DNA of 64,000 nucleotides from NCBI GenBank assembly GCA_029865945.1, contig JARXAH010000094.1:1-64000 (forward strand). Reading direction: 5' to 3'. The translations under genes were made by a program, and so were the position numbers. Under the pieces are notes generated by a model. The model did not search any database. It was given only the letters and a program-made list of their open reading frames with translations, and had not been told where the DNA came from. Source of the DNA: Bacteriovoracaceae bacterium (GTDB lineage: Bacteria; Bdellovibrionota; Bacteriovoracia; Bacteriovoracales; Bacteriovoracaceae). Of this stretch, positions 54,085 to 62,876 are shown piece after piece; the first letter of the stretch is position 1, and the number at the start of each line of letters is the position of its first letter.

Positions 54085-54714
54085 ATGAAAACAAATTATC
54101 TCAATGCACTTCTTCCTGGCTGGCAGCTTCTTAACCCTCCAAAGGAAATAAAACACAATATTTTAAAAACTAATACAAATGCGTCGGCCGCAGCAGCTTC
54201 AGCAGCTTCCGTATCAGACGGACCTACTTTTTATTTTCTTCACCTCTTAGAGGAGGATTTGGCACCTATCATACAAATAATTGAAAAAATTCCCTCTTAT
54301 TTAAGCATTCCCGCCCAAGAAATCTTAGAAAAAATTATTTTTCAACTTACCAAAGATTTGAAAACTTTCATTGAGGTTAAACACATCGTTGTTTCCTCTC
54401 AGCTTAAAGAATTATTTTCTCCCGAAACTGACAAAGTAATACCCCAATTTAATATTCGAGATGTGCTCTTTCCCATGGGAACACAAGCGACAAAAATACT
54501 CATTAAGGATTCTCAACCACTCCACCTCATTCACTCATCACTCAAAACCACTATGACTGAGTACAACTCTCAGGAAATAACCTTAAATATAGTTCCCCTC
54601 TTTCACCCTGAAATGCTAACCATCAACACGTCTCTAAAACGACCAACGTGGGAATCCCTAAAGCATACAATTCCACTTTTAGTGGAACTTGTGACAAATG
54701 CTAGGCCATTATAG
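54085..54714 (+). CDS. Uracil-DNA-glycosylase-like protein, probably inactive remnant
   Basis: About 209 aa from Met at 54085 (AGG about 8 nt upstream); a frame from 54019 is also open. The C-terminal LFHPEM...SLKRPTWESLK matches the end motif of family 4 UDG proteins (HPS...LKR-TW-DL). The usual N-terminal GExPG/EDxxGxPFVG active-site and the Fe-S cysteines are absent. An Ala-rich stretch (ASAAAASAA) follows residue 30. It may be a structural or non-catalytic member. Confidence 0.5.
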   Translation: MKTNYLNALLPGWQLLNPPKEIKHNILKTNTNASAAAASAASVSDGPTFYFLHLLEEDLAPIIQIIEKIPSYLSIPAQEILEKIIFQLTKDLKTFIEVKHIVVSSQLKELFSPETDKVIPQFNIRDVLFPMGTQATKILIKDSQPLHLIHSSLKTTMTEYNSQEITLNIVPLFHPEMLTINTSLKRPTWESLKHTIPLLVELVTNARPL

Positions 54715-54785
54715 AATAAAGAAGGATAGAGAACGATAGAGAAAGTCTTGAACAGGAAGTTCAAGAATTGAAGAAGGATGACAGG

Positions 54786-55985
54786 ATGTCTCAGTTTCCA
54801 TTACCTCAGATCAATAGACTCCTCTTTTCATTAATGGCATTTGTCGCATTATTTTTCCCCCCTTTTTCTTACGGAGCAATTCCTAAAATAGAAGTACTTA
54901 TTGGTAAATCTATTCCTCAGATTGTCATCAAAGGAGAAAATCTCACGAAGACCTACTTTGCCCCTCACCAAATTAATAGCGAACATGAAGTTTCTTCCCC
55001 AAAAAAAGAATCAAAAACCTATCCAGGAAAAAACACACTGGTGCTTAATTGCGAAACTAGTCTTAAAGAAAAATGGTCAAAAGGAATTTTAGTTGCCGAG
55101 CTCTCTTCCACATCTGGAGTGATTGAATGGAAAAATGAAATTTTCAAAGGAGATTTAAATGTTATTCGCCAACCCGATAAAAAATCTTGCCACTTAGTAC
55201 AAGCACTCTCTTTAGAGCACTACATAAGTACATTGCTCGGAAAAGAGATGAATCGCAATTGGCCCATCGAGGCCCTCAAGGCGCAAGCGGTTGCTGCCAG
55301 AAGTTACGCGCTTCATAAAATGCGCCTTCGCAAACAAAAAAATTCTGATCAAACTTATTATGATCTTGAGAGTTCTGAAAAAGATCAGGTAAATGGAAGC
55401 TTGTCAGATATTAACTCTAACACCATCAAAGCAACATCTCTCACCGAGGGAGAAGTTTTGCTTAACGACCAAAAAAAATTAGATCCCGTCTTTTACCATG
55501 CACAATGCGGGGGAAAAACTTTATTGCCACAGGATGTATGGCATGAAAAAGTTGCCAATTATAAAAAAGTAAAATGCTCTTTTTGCCAAACCACCACCGA
55601 AGGAATTTGGAAGCGGGATCTTTCCCTTCCTTTTTTTCTTGGGGCCATCAAGCAAAAATCCCGAAAGCTTGTTAAGATTGATGATAAATCTAAGTACTCT
55701 GAAAAATTGCGACTTTATTTTTCAGACGGAATGTTGGAAATGGAGAAAGAGGAATTTCGAAGACTGTTTGGAAAAAGTTTAATAAGATCAAATCGATTTT
55801 CTGTCACCTTTAACCATCAGCGAATTTTCATCCAAGGCCAAGGATTAGGTCATGGAGTTGGTCTTTGTCAGTTAGGAGCATTAGATCTTGCTAAAAAAGG
55901 ACTCAACTATAAACAGATTCTTAAGTACTACTATCCGAGTTACGAACTCTCGAAAATCTATGGAAAATCTTTCGATCAAATGTAG
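54786..55985 (+). CDS. SpoIID/LytB-domain protein
   Basis: 399 aa from ATG 54786 (AAGGA upstream). The signal peptide runs to about FSYGA. The SpoIID domain shows the ISTLLGKEMNRNWPIEALKAQAVAARSYA block near residue 150 and closes with GHGVGLCQLGALDLAKKGLNYKQILKYYYP. SpoIID proteins are lytic transglycosylases that cut glycan strands stripped of stem peptides. The next gene encodes the amidase that strips them, overlapping by 26 nt. Confidence 0.92.
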   Translation: MSQFPLPQINRLLFSLMAFVALFFPPFSYGAIPKIEVLIGKSIPQIVIKGENLTKTYFAPHQINSEHEVSSPKKESKTYPGKNTLVLNCETSLKEKWSKGILVAELSSTSGVIEWKNEIFKGDLNVIRQPDKKSCHLVQALSLEHYISTLLGKEMNRNWPIEALKAQAVAARSYALHKMRLRKQKNSDQTYYDLESSEKDQVNGSLSDINSNTIKATSLTEGEVLLNDQKKLDPVFYHAQCGGKTLLPQDVWHEKVANYKKVKCSFCQTTTEGIWKRDLSLPFFLGAIKQKSRKLVKIDDKSKYSEKLRLYFSDGMLEMEKEEFRRLFGKSLIRSNRFSVTFNHQRIFIQGQGLGHGVGLCQLGALDLAKKGLNYKQILKYYYPSYELSKIYGKSFDQM

Positions 55986-56787
55986 AATCTTTTTTTTTAT
56001 CCTCTCTCTCTTTTTTCCATCGTTGTTATTTGGCCAAACGATCTTGATTGATCCTGGACACGGGGGCAATGATTTAGGGGCCGTCACCAAATTTACTAGG
56101 AAGCTCGATAAAAAAAATTCCAGAATTGAAACCATCTACGAAAAAGATCTTTCCCTCAAATTGGCCCTCCTAGTCAAAGAAAGATTAAGTCCCCTTTTTA
56201 TGGTTTACTTAACTCGAACCGAAGACTACCCAGTTGGTCTTCACGATCGGGCCCTCATGGCAGAAAAAATAAAGGCCGACATTTTTCTCTCCATTCATTT
56301 TAATAGTTCCACAGAAAAAGAAGCATCGGGGATTGAAACGTTTTACTTAGATAACCATCAAGATAAAGCGGTAAAAAAAGTTGAGGTGGTAGAGAATGTG
56401 GGAATTGAGTCGGGCAAGGAAGAAGATCTCGTGAATCATATACTTATTGATCTCGCAATTAAAATGACTTCGTCGAGTTCTAAAAAACTTGCGGCGATGA
56501 TTCATGGGCAATCATTCAAATATATCAAAAAAAAATATGCTATTAAAAATCGGGGATTCAAACCTGGACTACTCTATGTTCTTGCACTCTCAAAACGACC
56601 AGGTGTGTTAATTGAAGCTGGCTTTATCAGTAACCCAAAGGAATTGGGACTGCTTAAACAAGAAAATTATTTGGAAACTTATGCGTCGGGAATTGCGGAA
56701 GGTGTAAAACTGTATTTCCAAGAAAATTTAACAAAGAGTAGGTCTGAGATTCCTAAAAAACGTGGCCAAAAAATGAAATCTCATTGA
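55960..56787 (+). CDS. N-acetylmuramoyl-L-alanine amidase (Amidase_3)
   Basis: 275 aa from ATG 55960, with a signal peptide (IFFFILSLFFPSLLFG). No clear ribosome-binding site is seen, so translation may be coupled to the SpoIID gene. Zinc-site motifs are IDPGHGG, the Glu in YEKDLSLKLA, His in SIHFNSS and catalytic Glu in LIEAGFISN. There is a short inserted region after DNHQDKA. The C-terminus is Lys-rich. It cleaves stem peptides from peptidoglycan. Confidence 0.92.
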   Translation: MENLSIKCRIFFFILSLFFPSLLFGQTILIDPGHGGNDLGAVTKFTRKLDKKNSRIETIYEKDLSLKLALLVKERLSPLFMVYLTRTEDYPVGLHDRALMAEKIKADIFLSIHFNSSTEKEASGIETFYLDNHQDKAVKKVEVVENVGIESGKEEDLVNHILIDLAIKMTSSSSKKLAAMIHGQSFKYIKKKYAIKNRGFKPGLLYVLALSKRPGVLIEAGFISNPKELGLLKQENYLETYASGIAEGVKLYFQENLTKSRSEIPKKRGQKMKSH

Positions 56788-56814
56788 GATCGCCGAGATT
56801 CCATCTTTTGGCCA
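56763..56814 (-). terminator. Long hairpin terminator overlapping the amidase stop
   Basis: Arms 56763-56782 and 56795-56814 are complementary at 18 of 20 positions around a 12-nt loop. Read on the minus strand the stem is followed after two bases by TTTTTT, so it is a good terminator for the minus-strand lipoprotein gene. It lies within the 3' end of the convergent amidase gene. Confidence 0.75.
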
Positions 56815-56860
56815 GGTTAACAGAAGAACACGAAGCTTTCACATATTTTTTCAATTTTTT

Positions 56861-57544
56861 TTATCTGGTACAAAATCCACCAATTGGGCCTAACGTTAAA
56901 TCGATGGTAGAAAACGAGAGAGGGAGTGCATTTCCATTAGGTGACTGAGTATTGCCACCAACCTGAAATTTAAAGTTTAAAGCTGCCACTTGAGCAAAGG
57001 CACAAGTGTTCACACTCGTATCATAAATGACACGCGGACGATTATCATTAAAGACCGGAAGCAAAGTTCCGCCAGTAAAAGAATTATTATTAATCGATAC
57101 ATTCGAGTAAGGATCATAAGTAGAAAGACCACACATGAAAAATACTAAATTTAATCTCGTACCAAGGTCTTGTGCCACCACAATACTATTTTGATAAACT
57201 TGATTATTAAAATAAGGATTATTTCTTTGGGTGGTTTGAAAATCGAAACCACCGATTGCTGTCGTGACAGCAGTAAGCTCTGTATTAATTGCCTGATTGG
57301 TTAAACTAGTTGCTCCCGTCTGAGTATCAACCACCCACGAGGATGCCGAGTGAGGTACCCCACCAGGACATGGCCGCTCTTGTAAAATGCGAGTTACCAT
57401 TTGCCCAAAAGGCCCACCGCCATTGATGGCGGAAATGAGTGAGAGATTGCTATCCTGATTGACCGTTCTTCGGCCACATCCTGAAAGAATCATTAGTGAA
57501 ACGACAAGCGCCCACTGAATAATTGTTTTACATTTGTTCTTCAT
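56861..57544 (-). CDS. Lipoprotein, unknown function
   Basis: 227 aa with a type II signal peptide ending LSGC (Cys23). The mature protein is rich in Asn, Thr, Ser and Gly with five further cysteines, and looks beta-rich and extracellular. No domain is recognised. GGAG about 9 nt before the ATG supports the start. Confidence 0.75.
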   Translation of the reverse strand: MKNKCKTIIQWALVVSLMILSGCGRRTVNQDSNLSLISAINGGGPFGQMVTRILQERPCPGGVPHSASSWVVDTQTGATSLTNQAINTELTAVTTAIGGFDFQTTQRNNPYFNNQVYQNSIVVAQDLGTRLNLVFFMCGLSTYDPYSNVSINNNSFTGGTLLPVFNDNRPRVIYDTSVNTCAFAQVAALNFKFQVGGNTQSPNGNALPLSFSTIDLTLGPIGGFCTR

Positions 57545-57696
57545 ACACTTTCTCCTGTTGCCAAGATACTATGCAGATAACATGCCAAATCGTTTCAATA
57601 GTGAATGGGTGTAACTCATTGAATTCAAGAGATAAAGAAAAATTTACATGGGCGAGATCGTCTAATTTTTTATCAGTGTGTAAAAATTGATGCAAA

Positions 57697-59370
57697 TTAT
57701 TTAAACAAGCGGTCTTGCTCTTTCTTATGGTGCAGCTTTCTTGAAAACCGGTGCGCTTCATCTCTCATTCTAGAGAGAAGCCACCACAAAGACCTATATT
57801 GACTGGCCTCAACCGTTTGACTTGGCCCCAACACGATACGCTCTTCTTTTGAATATTTTTGACTTGGCTTTGCTAAGGCAATTAAAGGAACATTTATCTT
57901 CATCTCTTGCAAGACTTGCTTAAAAACTCTCCACTGAGGCAATCCCCCATCGACCACGACCACATCGGGCAATAACTTATCTTCCAATCTTCGCTCAAAT
58001 ACTTCTCTTAGCATCGCAAAATCATTATTGCCTTCTTTGCGCGTCTTTAAATGATAGTAGCGATACTGATCTGGTCGCAATTCTCCCGAGTGAGAAACAA
58101 TCTTTGAAGCGGTCGGTGAATCTCCTTGCCACACGGCCACATCGTAGCATTCCACAAAGCTGGGAACATTTTCTAATTTCAACAGTTGCTGCAATTCGGT
58201 CAAGGAACCTTCTTGTTTTAAGCGCAAATGATTTTTTAACTTCGCCTGCTCTTCACCAAACGTTTCTACCACTTTCAACAATTTTACGTAATTTTTTCCT
58301 TTCTTTTTTATTTCTATTTTTTTTTGAAATTTAGCAAACCACCATTGCTGAATAATCTCGTGGTCAACTGTTTCATCAGGTATAACCATAACGGAAGGAA
58401 GATCAAATTCTTTTGTTTCATAATAACGAATAAGCAAATCTCTTTTCTTTTCTGAAAACTCATCAACATCATCAGAACCAACCACTTCTTGGTGGAGAGA
58501 TTTTCCTCCGATCAAGACTCCGTGCCTGATAGTATAAACCGACATCGTTAAATAATTTTCCGTCGTCGTAAATGCCATAAGATCACAATTAGTATTTTCG
58601 TTAGGCAATTCAACTTTTTGCGATTGATGAAATTTTTGAAATTCTATTATATCTAACCAGCAATCGCGCAAAATGCTGGCCCTTTCAAATTTTTCGTCCC
58701 TGGCTGACTCCTGCATTTGATTTTCTAAGTAATCGGGCAGATCCTTGCCATATCCAGGATTGGAAAAAAATTTTTCAATTAATTTAATTTTTACATTATA
58801 ATCGACAATCGTTTCATAACCGACACACGGAGCAGAGCACTGATCCATCTGATAAAGTAAACAAGGATGACTCCTTCCTTTAAAATTAGCGGAAGAACAA
58901 TCTCTTAATTGCATTCCTTTAATTAAGGAAATTAGAAGCTTTCTCAAGGCGTGCCCATCAGGAAATGGGCCAAAAATTTTGATGACTTTTTTTCTCTTTG
59001 GCTTGCGAGTATATTCAACCAGTGGAAAGTCTTCTCCATAATCGATTTGCACGTAGGGATAACTTTTATCGTCCTTCAGCCGAATGTTATACTTAGGTAA
59101 GTATTTTTTAATGAGATTATTTTCTAAAACAAAGGATTCCACCTCATTGGTAGTTAAAATAAATTCCATTTTTTCTATGCGAACGACAAGGGATTGGGTT
59201 TTTGGTGAGTGCGAATCAAAACCCCGAAAGTAGGATTGCGTGCGATTTCGCAGGTTTTTTGCCTTCCCAATGTAGAGAATCACACCTTGAAAATCTTTGA
59301 ACAAATAACAACCAGATGAGGTAGGTAAATTTTTCGCTTCTAAGAGCAAACTTTCTAATCGATCATTCAT
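57697..59370 (-). CDS. uvrC: UvrC, excinuclease subunit C, without C-terminal HhH domain
   Basis: About 557 aa from ATG 59370 (a TTG 18 nt upstream is possible). The GIY-YIG domain is at residues about 10-90 (SGCYLFKD, ILYIGKAKNLRNR). A UVR-type helical region lies near 200-230. The RNase H-like domain has VVVVDGGLPQWRVF and RDEAHRFSRKLH. UvrC normally continues about 50 residues into a helix-hairpin-helix domain; here it stops within 15 residues of RDEAHRF. The following bases in other frames do not encode an HhH motif. Confidence 0.93.
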   Translation of the reverse strand: MNDRLESLLLEAKNLPTSSGCYLFKDFQGVILYIGKAKNLRNRTQSYFRGFDSHSPKTQSLVVRIEKMEFILTTNEVESFVLENNLIKKYLPKYNIRLKDDKSYPYVQIDYGEDFPLVEYTRKPKRKKVIKIFGPFPDGHALRKLLISLIKGMQLRDCSSANFKGRSHPCLLYQMDQCSAPCVGYETIVDYNVKIKLIEKFFSNPGYGKDLPDYLENQMQESARDEKFERASILRDCWLDIIEFQKFHQSQKVELPNENTNCDLMAFTTTENYLTMSVYTIRHGVLIGGKSLHQEVVGSDDVDEFSEKKRDLLIRYYETKEFDLPSVMVIPDETVDHEIIQQWWFAKFQKKIEIKKKGKNYVKLLKVVETFGEEQAKLKNHLRLKQEGSLTELQQLLKLENVPSFVECYDVAVWQGDSPTASKIVSHSGELRPDQYRYYHLKTRKEGNNDFAMLREVFERRLEDKLLPDVVVVDGGLPQWRVFKQVLQEMKINVPLIALAKPSQKYSKEERIVLGPSQTVEASQYRSLWWLLSRMRDEAHRFSRKLHHKKEQDRLFK

Positions 59371-59581
59371 AAACCCATCTCTGGCCAAGAGTTACTTTAC
59401 CTTAGGCGCAAATTCCTGTATATTATAGATATTGGCAGTTATTTTCTTTTTCTGAAATTTTTGCTACCGAAATATCTTTTGATGACGTCCCTAATTTCTG
59501 CCTATGTCTTTATACATTTATTATTTATTTTAACTAACAAAATAAAACTTAACAAAATTTTGTCCGTGGAGTTGTTTGTTT

Positions 59582-60022
59582 ATGCAAAGTCAATCATTGG
59601 GAGCTGGTAAGGAAGTTTTGTGCATGTGCGGAAAATGTAATTTGAAGCTTGCCCACCTCATCGTAACCATGAAAAATCCAAAAACACCTGGTCGTGTTCA
59701 GTGTAAAACTTGCCAATCCACGCACTTATTTAAGGATGTAACCATGACCACTACAAGTAATATCAATCGCAAAAGAACTTTAACTTCAAAAAAATCCACC
59801 AAAAAAGATACTAGATCCAATGAGGAAATTTGGAGTTCCGCGATCAGTAATTCTAAAACGAGCAGTAGCGTTCGTCCCTATTCGATTACCGAAAACTTTA
59901 TTGTCGGTGACATTATTGAGCATTTAAATTTCGGCAAAGGAATTGTGCAAAATATTGTCACTAAAGAAAAAATTGAAGTTGTGTTTCAAGATAATGTGAA
60001 AACATTAGTTCACAATAAATAA
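59582..60022 (+). CDS. Zinc-ribbon protein with C-terminal CarD-like segment
   Basis: 146 aa from ATG 59582 (GGAG 10 nt upstream); an in-frame TTG at 59576 is possible. The N-terminus has CMCGKC and CKTC, a probable zinc ribbon. A Lys/Ser/Thr-rich disordered linker runs from about 55 to 105. The end, FIVGDIIEHLNFGKGIVQNI...VVFQDNVKTLVHNK, resembles the small Tudor/CarD-like barrel I associate with deltaproteobacterial proteins of this layout. It may bind RNA polymerase or nucleic acid (inference). Confidence 0.72.
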   Translation: MQSQSLGAGKEVLCMCGKCNLKLAHLIVTMKNPKTPGRVQCKTCQSTHLFKDVTMTTTSNINRKRTLTSKKSTKKDTRSNEEIWSSAISNSKTSSSVRPYSITENFIVGDIIEHLNFGKGIVQNIVTKEKIEVVFQDNVKTLVHNK

Positions 60023-60037
60023 TTCACACGAATCATT

Positions 60038-61654
60038 TCAACAGTTAATCCCAACCTGACCTCCACTCGGACAAGAATATTGCTGGTTTTGTTGGTAACC
60101 TGATTGCCCATAAGAATAAGACGGTAGTCCACCTGGAAGTTGATTGGTATTAAATCCATTTTGAAAAAATTGATTTTGCTGATTAAAATTATTGCCACCG
60201 ATTGTCCTTCCTGGAGGGAAGGATCTTTGAATAGATACGTCTTGAGCTGATACACCCCATGGATTAAATTGTCCGTTTCCAAAACCATTAAAGTTATTGA
60301 AAGGCTGATTGACTCCATAGGGATTAAAACCTTGCTGTCCAAAGGGATTAAACCCGGCCGATGCACCGTAAGGATTGTATCCGAATGGATTTCCTACTCC
60401 CGCATTAGCATTAAGATAAAATCCATTGGCGCCATTCGCCCAACTTCCTGGTTGCGGGCCAATAAAATTGTTGTGTCCGTTTTGAGCAAAAAATTGGCCA
60501 TTGTTTACATTATTAAAAGTATTTAGTGGAAAATTTGGATTTAAATTTGTCTGTAAATTCCCCCCCCCATTGACGGCGAGGATTCCATTTAAGCCATAAC
60601 CAAATCCGATGCCTGGATTGTTAAATCCCGAAAAACCATTTAAGGCATTGCCTTGGCAATTGGGAGCAGGAATAGTTTCTCCAGCGTTGGCCTTATATCC
60701 AGAATAGGTTTCATAAAGTTTTCGGCAATTATCAAGGCCCAATTTATTTGTGTAAACACCGGCCGCGACTGGAACACCCACTTCTACCACTTTTCCTAAA
60801 AAGTCCCAAAATTTTCCACTTCTCCTGCGACCAGTTCTTTCACAGTCTTCACAATATTCTTCGCCGCTACCACCATATCGCCCCCCGTATCTTCGGTCTG
60901 CTCGTCTATCTCGGCGCCTTTCTCTGCGAGATTTTTTACGTGGAACATACTCATCATCCATTCCGGGATCACACCAAGAGCCCGCTCCATTTGCACAATC
61001 AGGTTGCTCGTTACATCGAGTACATACAAAGGTCCGCCCACTGTGCCCGCATGACCCACCCATATCTAAATTGGCCAAACAACTCACTTTTTTAAATCTC
61101 TCAAAACATCGTCTACATTTTCTCCAGCGACCACCAAAAAGCCCTTTTCCTTTGCTCAAATACTTTCCGCATACATCAGCGCATGGGCCGCAATTTCCAA
61201 AGCACATACCAGATGTAGCAATATCAACCGTGGTGGTACCTCCACAATTACCTTCGCCACCATCGCAGTTGTTATCATTGTGATGGTTATTGTTGTTGTT
61301 ACCATTACCATCATCCTCGGTGAAAATTTGATCAGCAGTCTTACAGACAACCTTAGTTTGTACTAAGTCGCTTCCTCCGCTCGCTTTCGCACCATTCTTG
61401 GTCCCTTCCTTACAGGTCCAAGTATAGGTGACACAACTTTGTCCATCTTTCTTTTGATCATCGTCTGTCACAGGGGTGGCATCTATGAATTCAGGCTCTA
61501 TCCCGTTCTTACAAACATTTTTCATATAGCGAAATCGTTCCCTTGCCATCTGCTCATCTGAATAGCCAGCAAGGACTTTAGAGGTACTTATCAAAAAAAG
61601 TCCCACGCCAAGAAAATAATAAATAAATTTTTTGATCGCCATGCTTCGCCCCAT
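60038..61654 (-). CDS. Secreted Cys-rich, Asn/Gly/Phe-repeat protein
   Basis: 538 aa from ATG 61654, with AGGAG 7 nt upstream, then a signal peptide ending KVLAG. The first half has many CxxC-type cysteines (GMCFGNCGPCADVC, CRRCFERF, CTRC), an Asn/His/Asp-rich tract, and an Arg-rich block (SRRERRRDRRADRR) before YGGRYGG. The second half is Asn, Gly, Phe, Tyr and Gln-rich, with repeated NPFG/NPYG/NPWG units. A short hydrophobic helix (VEVGVPVAAGVYT) separates the halves. This is probably a disulfide-rich surface or extracellular structural protein. No family is recognised. Confidence 0.78.
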   Translation of the reverse strand: MGRSMAIKKFIYYFLGVGLFLISTSKVLAGYSDEQMARERFRYMKNVCKNGIEPEFIDATPVTDDDQKKDGQSCVTYTWTCKEGTKNGAKASGGSDLVQTKVVCKTADQIFTEDDGNGNNNNNHHNDNNCDGGEGNCGGTTTVDIATSGMCFGNCGPCADVCGKYLSKGKGLFGGRWRKCRRCFERFKKVSCLANLDMGGSCGHSGRTFVCTRCNEQPDCANGAGSWCDPGMDDEYVPRKKSRRERRRDRRADRRYGGRYGGSGEEYCEDCERTGRRRSGKFWDFLGKVVEVGVPVAAGVYTNKLGLDNCRKLYETYSGYKANAGETIPAPNCQGNALNGFSGFNNPGIGFGYGLNGILAVNGGGNLQTNLNPNFPLNTFNNVNNGQFFAQNGHNNFIGPQPGSWANGANGFYLNANAGVGNPFGYNPYGASAGFNPFGQQGFNPYGVNQPFNNFNGFGNGQFNPWGVSAQDVSIQRSFPPGRTIGGNNFNQQNQFFQNGFNTNQLPGGLPSYSYGQSGYQQNQQYSCPSGGQVGINC

Positions 61655-61719
61655 ATATAAACTCCTAGGCATCTCACTCACTTCTCGCCACAATGAAATA
61701 AAAACTTGAGGAGTCAACC

Positions 61720-62337
61720 ATGCTTACCTCTGCACCATCAGATATGCATAATTTTCCCTGGCAACGAATAACTGAGTGGTCAACATTGGTATTGTTTTTA
61801 TTATTCCTCTTTTATGCTGCTAAAAAGATTCTTCAGGAAAAAACATCCTTCGTGCAAGATTCCGTCCTATGTGACTGGAATCAACTTTTCCTACAAATTG
61901 CAAAATGGTGGACTCCTCTCATCCAAAATAAAGAGGAAATGAAATTTTATCGCAGCGATACTCACTATGATTGGGAAGCGCAATTTATTCTTATCAAAGA
62001 AAATATTCATCAATTTTCAAAGCTAGAAGATTATTTTTTACACTGGATCGATGATCAAAAATTACTATTCGATGAACATGAATCGATCCTCTCGATTCAA
62101 GCGACCGATTTGTTTCAAGATCAAGCGTTAACTGAACATATTGGTGAGTTTTTGCGCATGGAAGGAACTGCTACTAAAAATCAGATAGAACGACTCTACG
62201 TAGATATCGTGTTGCTTCGCTTGAAAAATGAAACGAAAATTTATAGATTTACCAGTATTAGCTCGGTACTTAATGGTTCACTAGAAGGACCATTCTTTGA
62301 AGAAACCTTAAAATTAGCAAAATGGAAAAATGAATAA
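61720..62337 (+). CDS. Single-pass membrane protein, unknown function
   Basis: 205 aa with one membrane helix (about 20-37) and a cytoplasmic helical domain rich in Trp, Phe and acidic residues. GAGGAG lies 6-7 nt before the ATG. It diverges from the Cys-rich secreted protein over about 65 bp. No domain is recognised. Confidence 0.7.
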   Translation: MLTSAPSDMHNFPWQRITEWSTLVLFLLFLFYAAKKILQEKTSFVQDSVLCDWNQLFLQIAKWWTPLIQNKEEMKFYRSDTHYDWEAQFILIKENIHQFSKLEDYFLHWIDDQKLLFDEHESILSIQATDLFQDQALTEHIGEFLRMEGTATKNQIERLYVDIVLLRLKNETKIYRFTSISSVLNGSLEGPFFEETLKLAKWKNE

Positions 62338-62348
62338 CTTTATAGGGA

Positions 62349-62792
62349 TTAGTTTTTCTTCGAAGAAAAAGATTTAAAAGAATGAACCAAGAAATCTACT
62401 AGCTCCATGTCAGTGGCGTATACTTCTTCGATGAGAGGGTGATCAAGTAAAAAATCTTTAATTTTAAGCGCTATATTGTGGAGAGATTCTGTTAAGTATA
62501 ATCCTGCAATGGATTCACCGGAAAAACCCTTAATAATTTCTTTTCTCGCGTGGTTATACATTTCGGTTTCTGTCACATCGGCAGCGAGATCTTCCCCAAA
62601 TTTATCTTGAACCTCTTCTATCGCCTGGTCTTTAATGTCGTCTTCCGTGGAAAAACAAACATTCAGTTCGGTGGCCAAGATTTCGATAATCTCTACCCGC
62701 TTGTCCACACCGTACTCAACAATCCCTGCTTCTTGCAATTGATTGAGCATGTGATTCGCCATGTGCTTAAGTGTATCAAAATTTGTTTTCAT
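62349..62792 (-). CDS. DUF507 family protein
   Basis: 147 aa, acidic and helical, cytoplasmic. The LNQLQEAGIVEYGVDKRVEIIEILATEL opening and the two-repeat pattern resemble DUF507 proteins, whose function is unknown. It ends with a Ser/Lys tail. It is convergent with the membrane protein gene (11-nt gap). Confidence 0.72.
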   Translation of the reverse strand: MKTNFDTLKHMANHMLNQLQEAGIVEYGVDKRVEIIEILATELNVCFSTEDDIKDQAIEEVQDKFGEDLAADVTETEMYNHARKEIIKGFSGESIAGLYLTESLHNIALKIKDFLLDHPLIEEVYATDMELVDFLVHSFKSFSSKKN

Positions 62793-62876
62793 GAATATCC
62801 TTAACTAGTTCTAATAAAAGGATAACGAATTACTTAAGTTATCACAAGTAAATTACCCGAAAAGATGATTTTTTTT

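Noticed and set aside
57528-57761. 77-aa minus-strand frame between uvrC and the lipoprotein gene
   Set aside because: It overlaps the 3' end of uvrC in another frame, extends into the next gene, has no domain and no good ribosome-binding site. It also does not supply the missing UvrC HhH tail.
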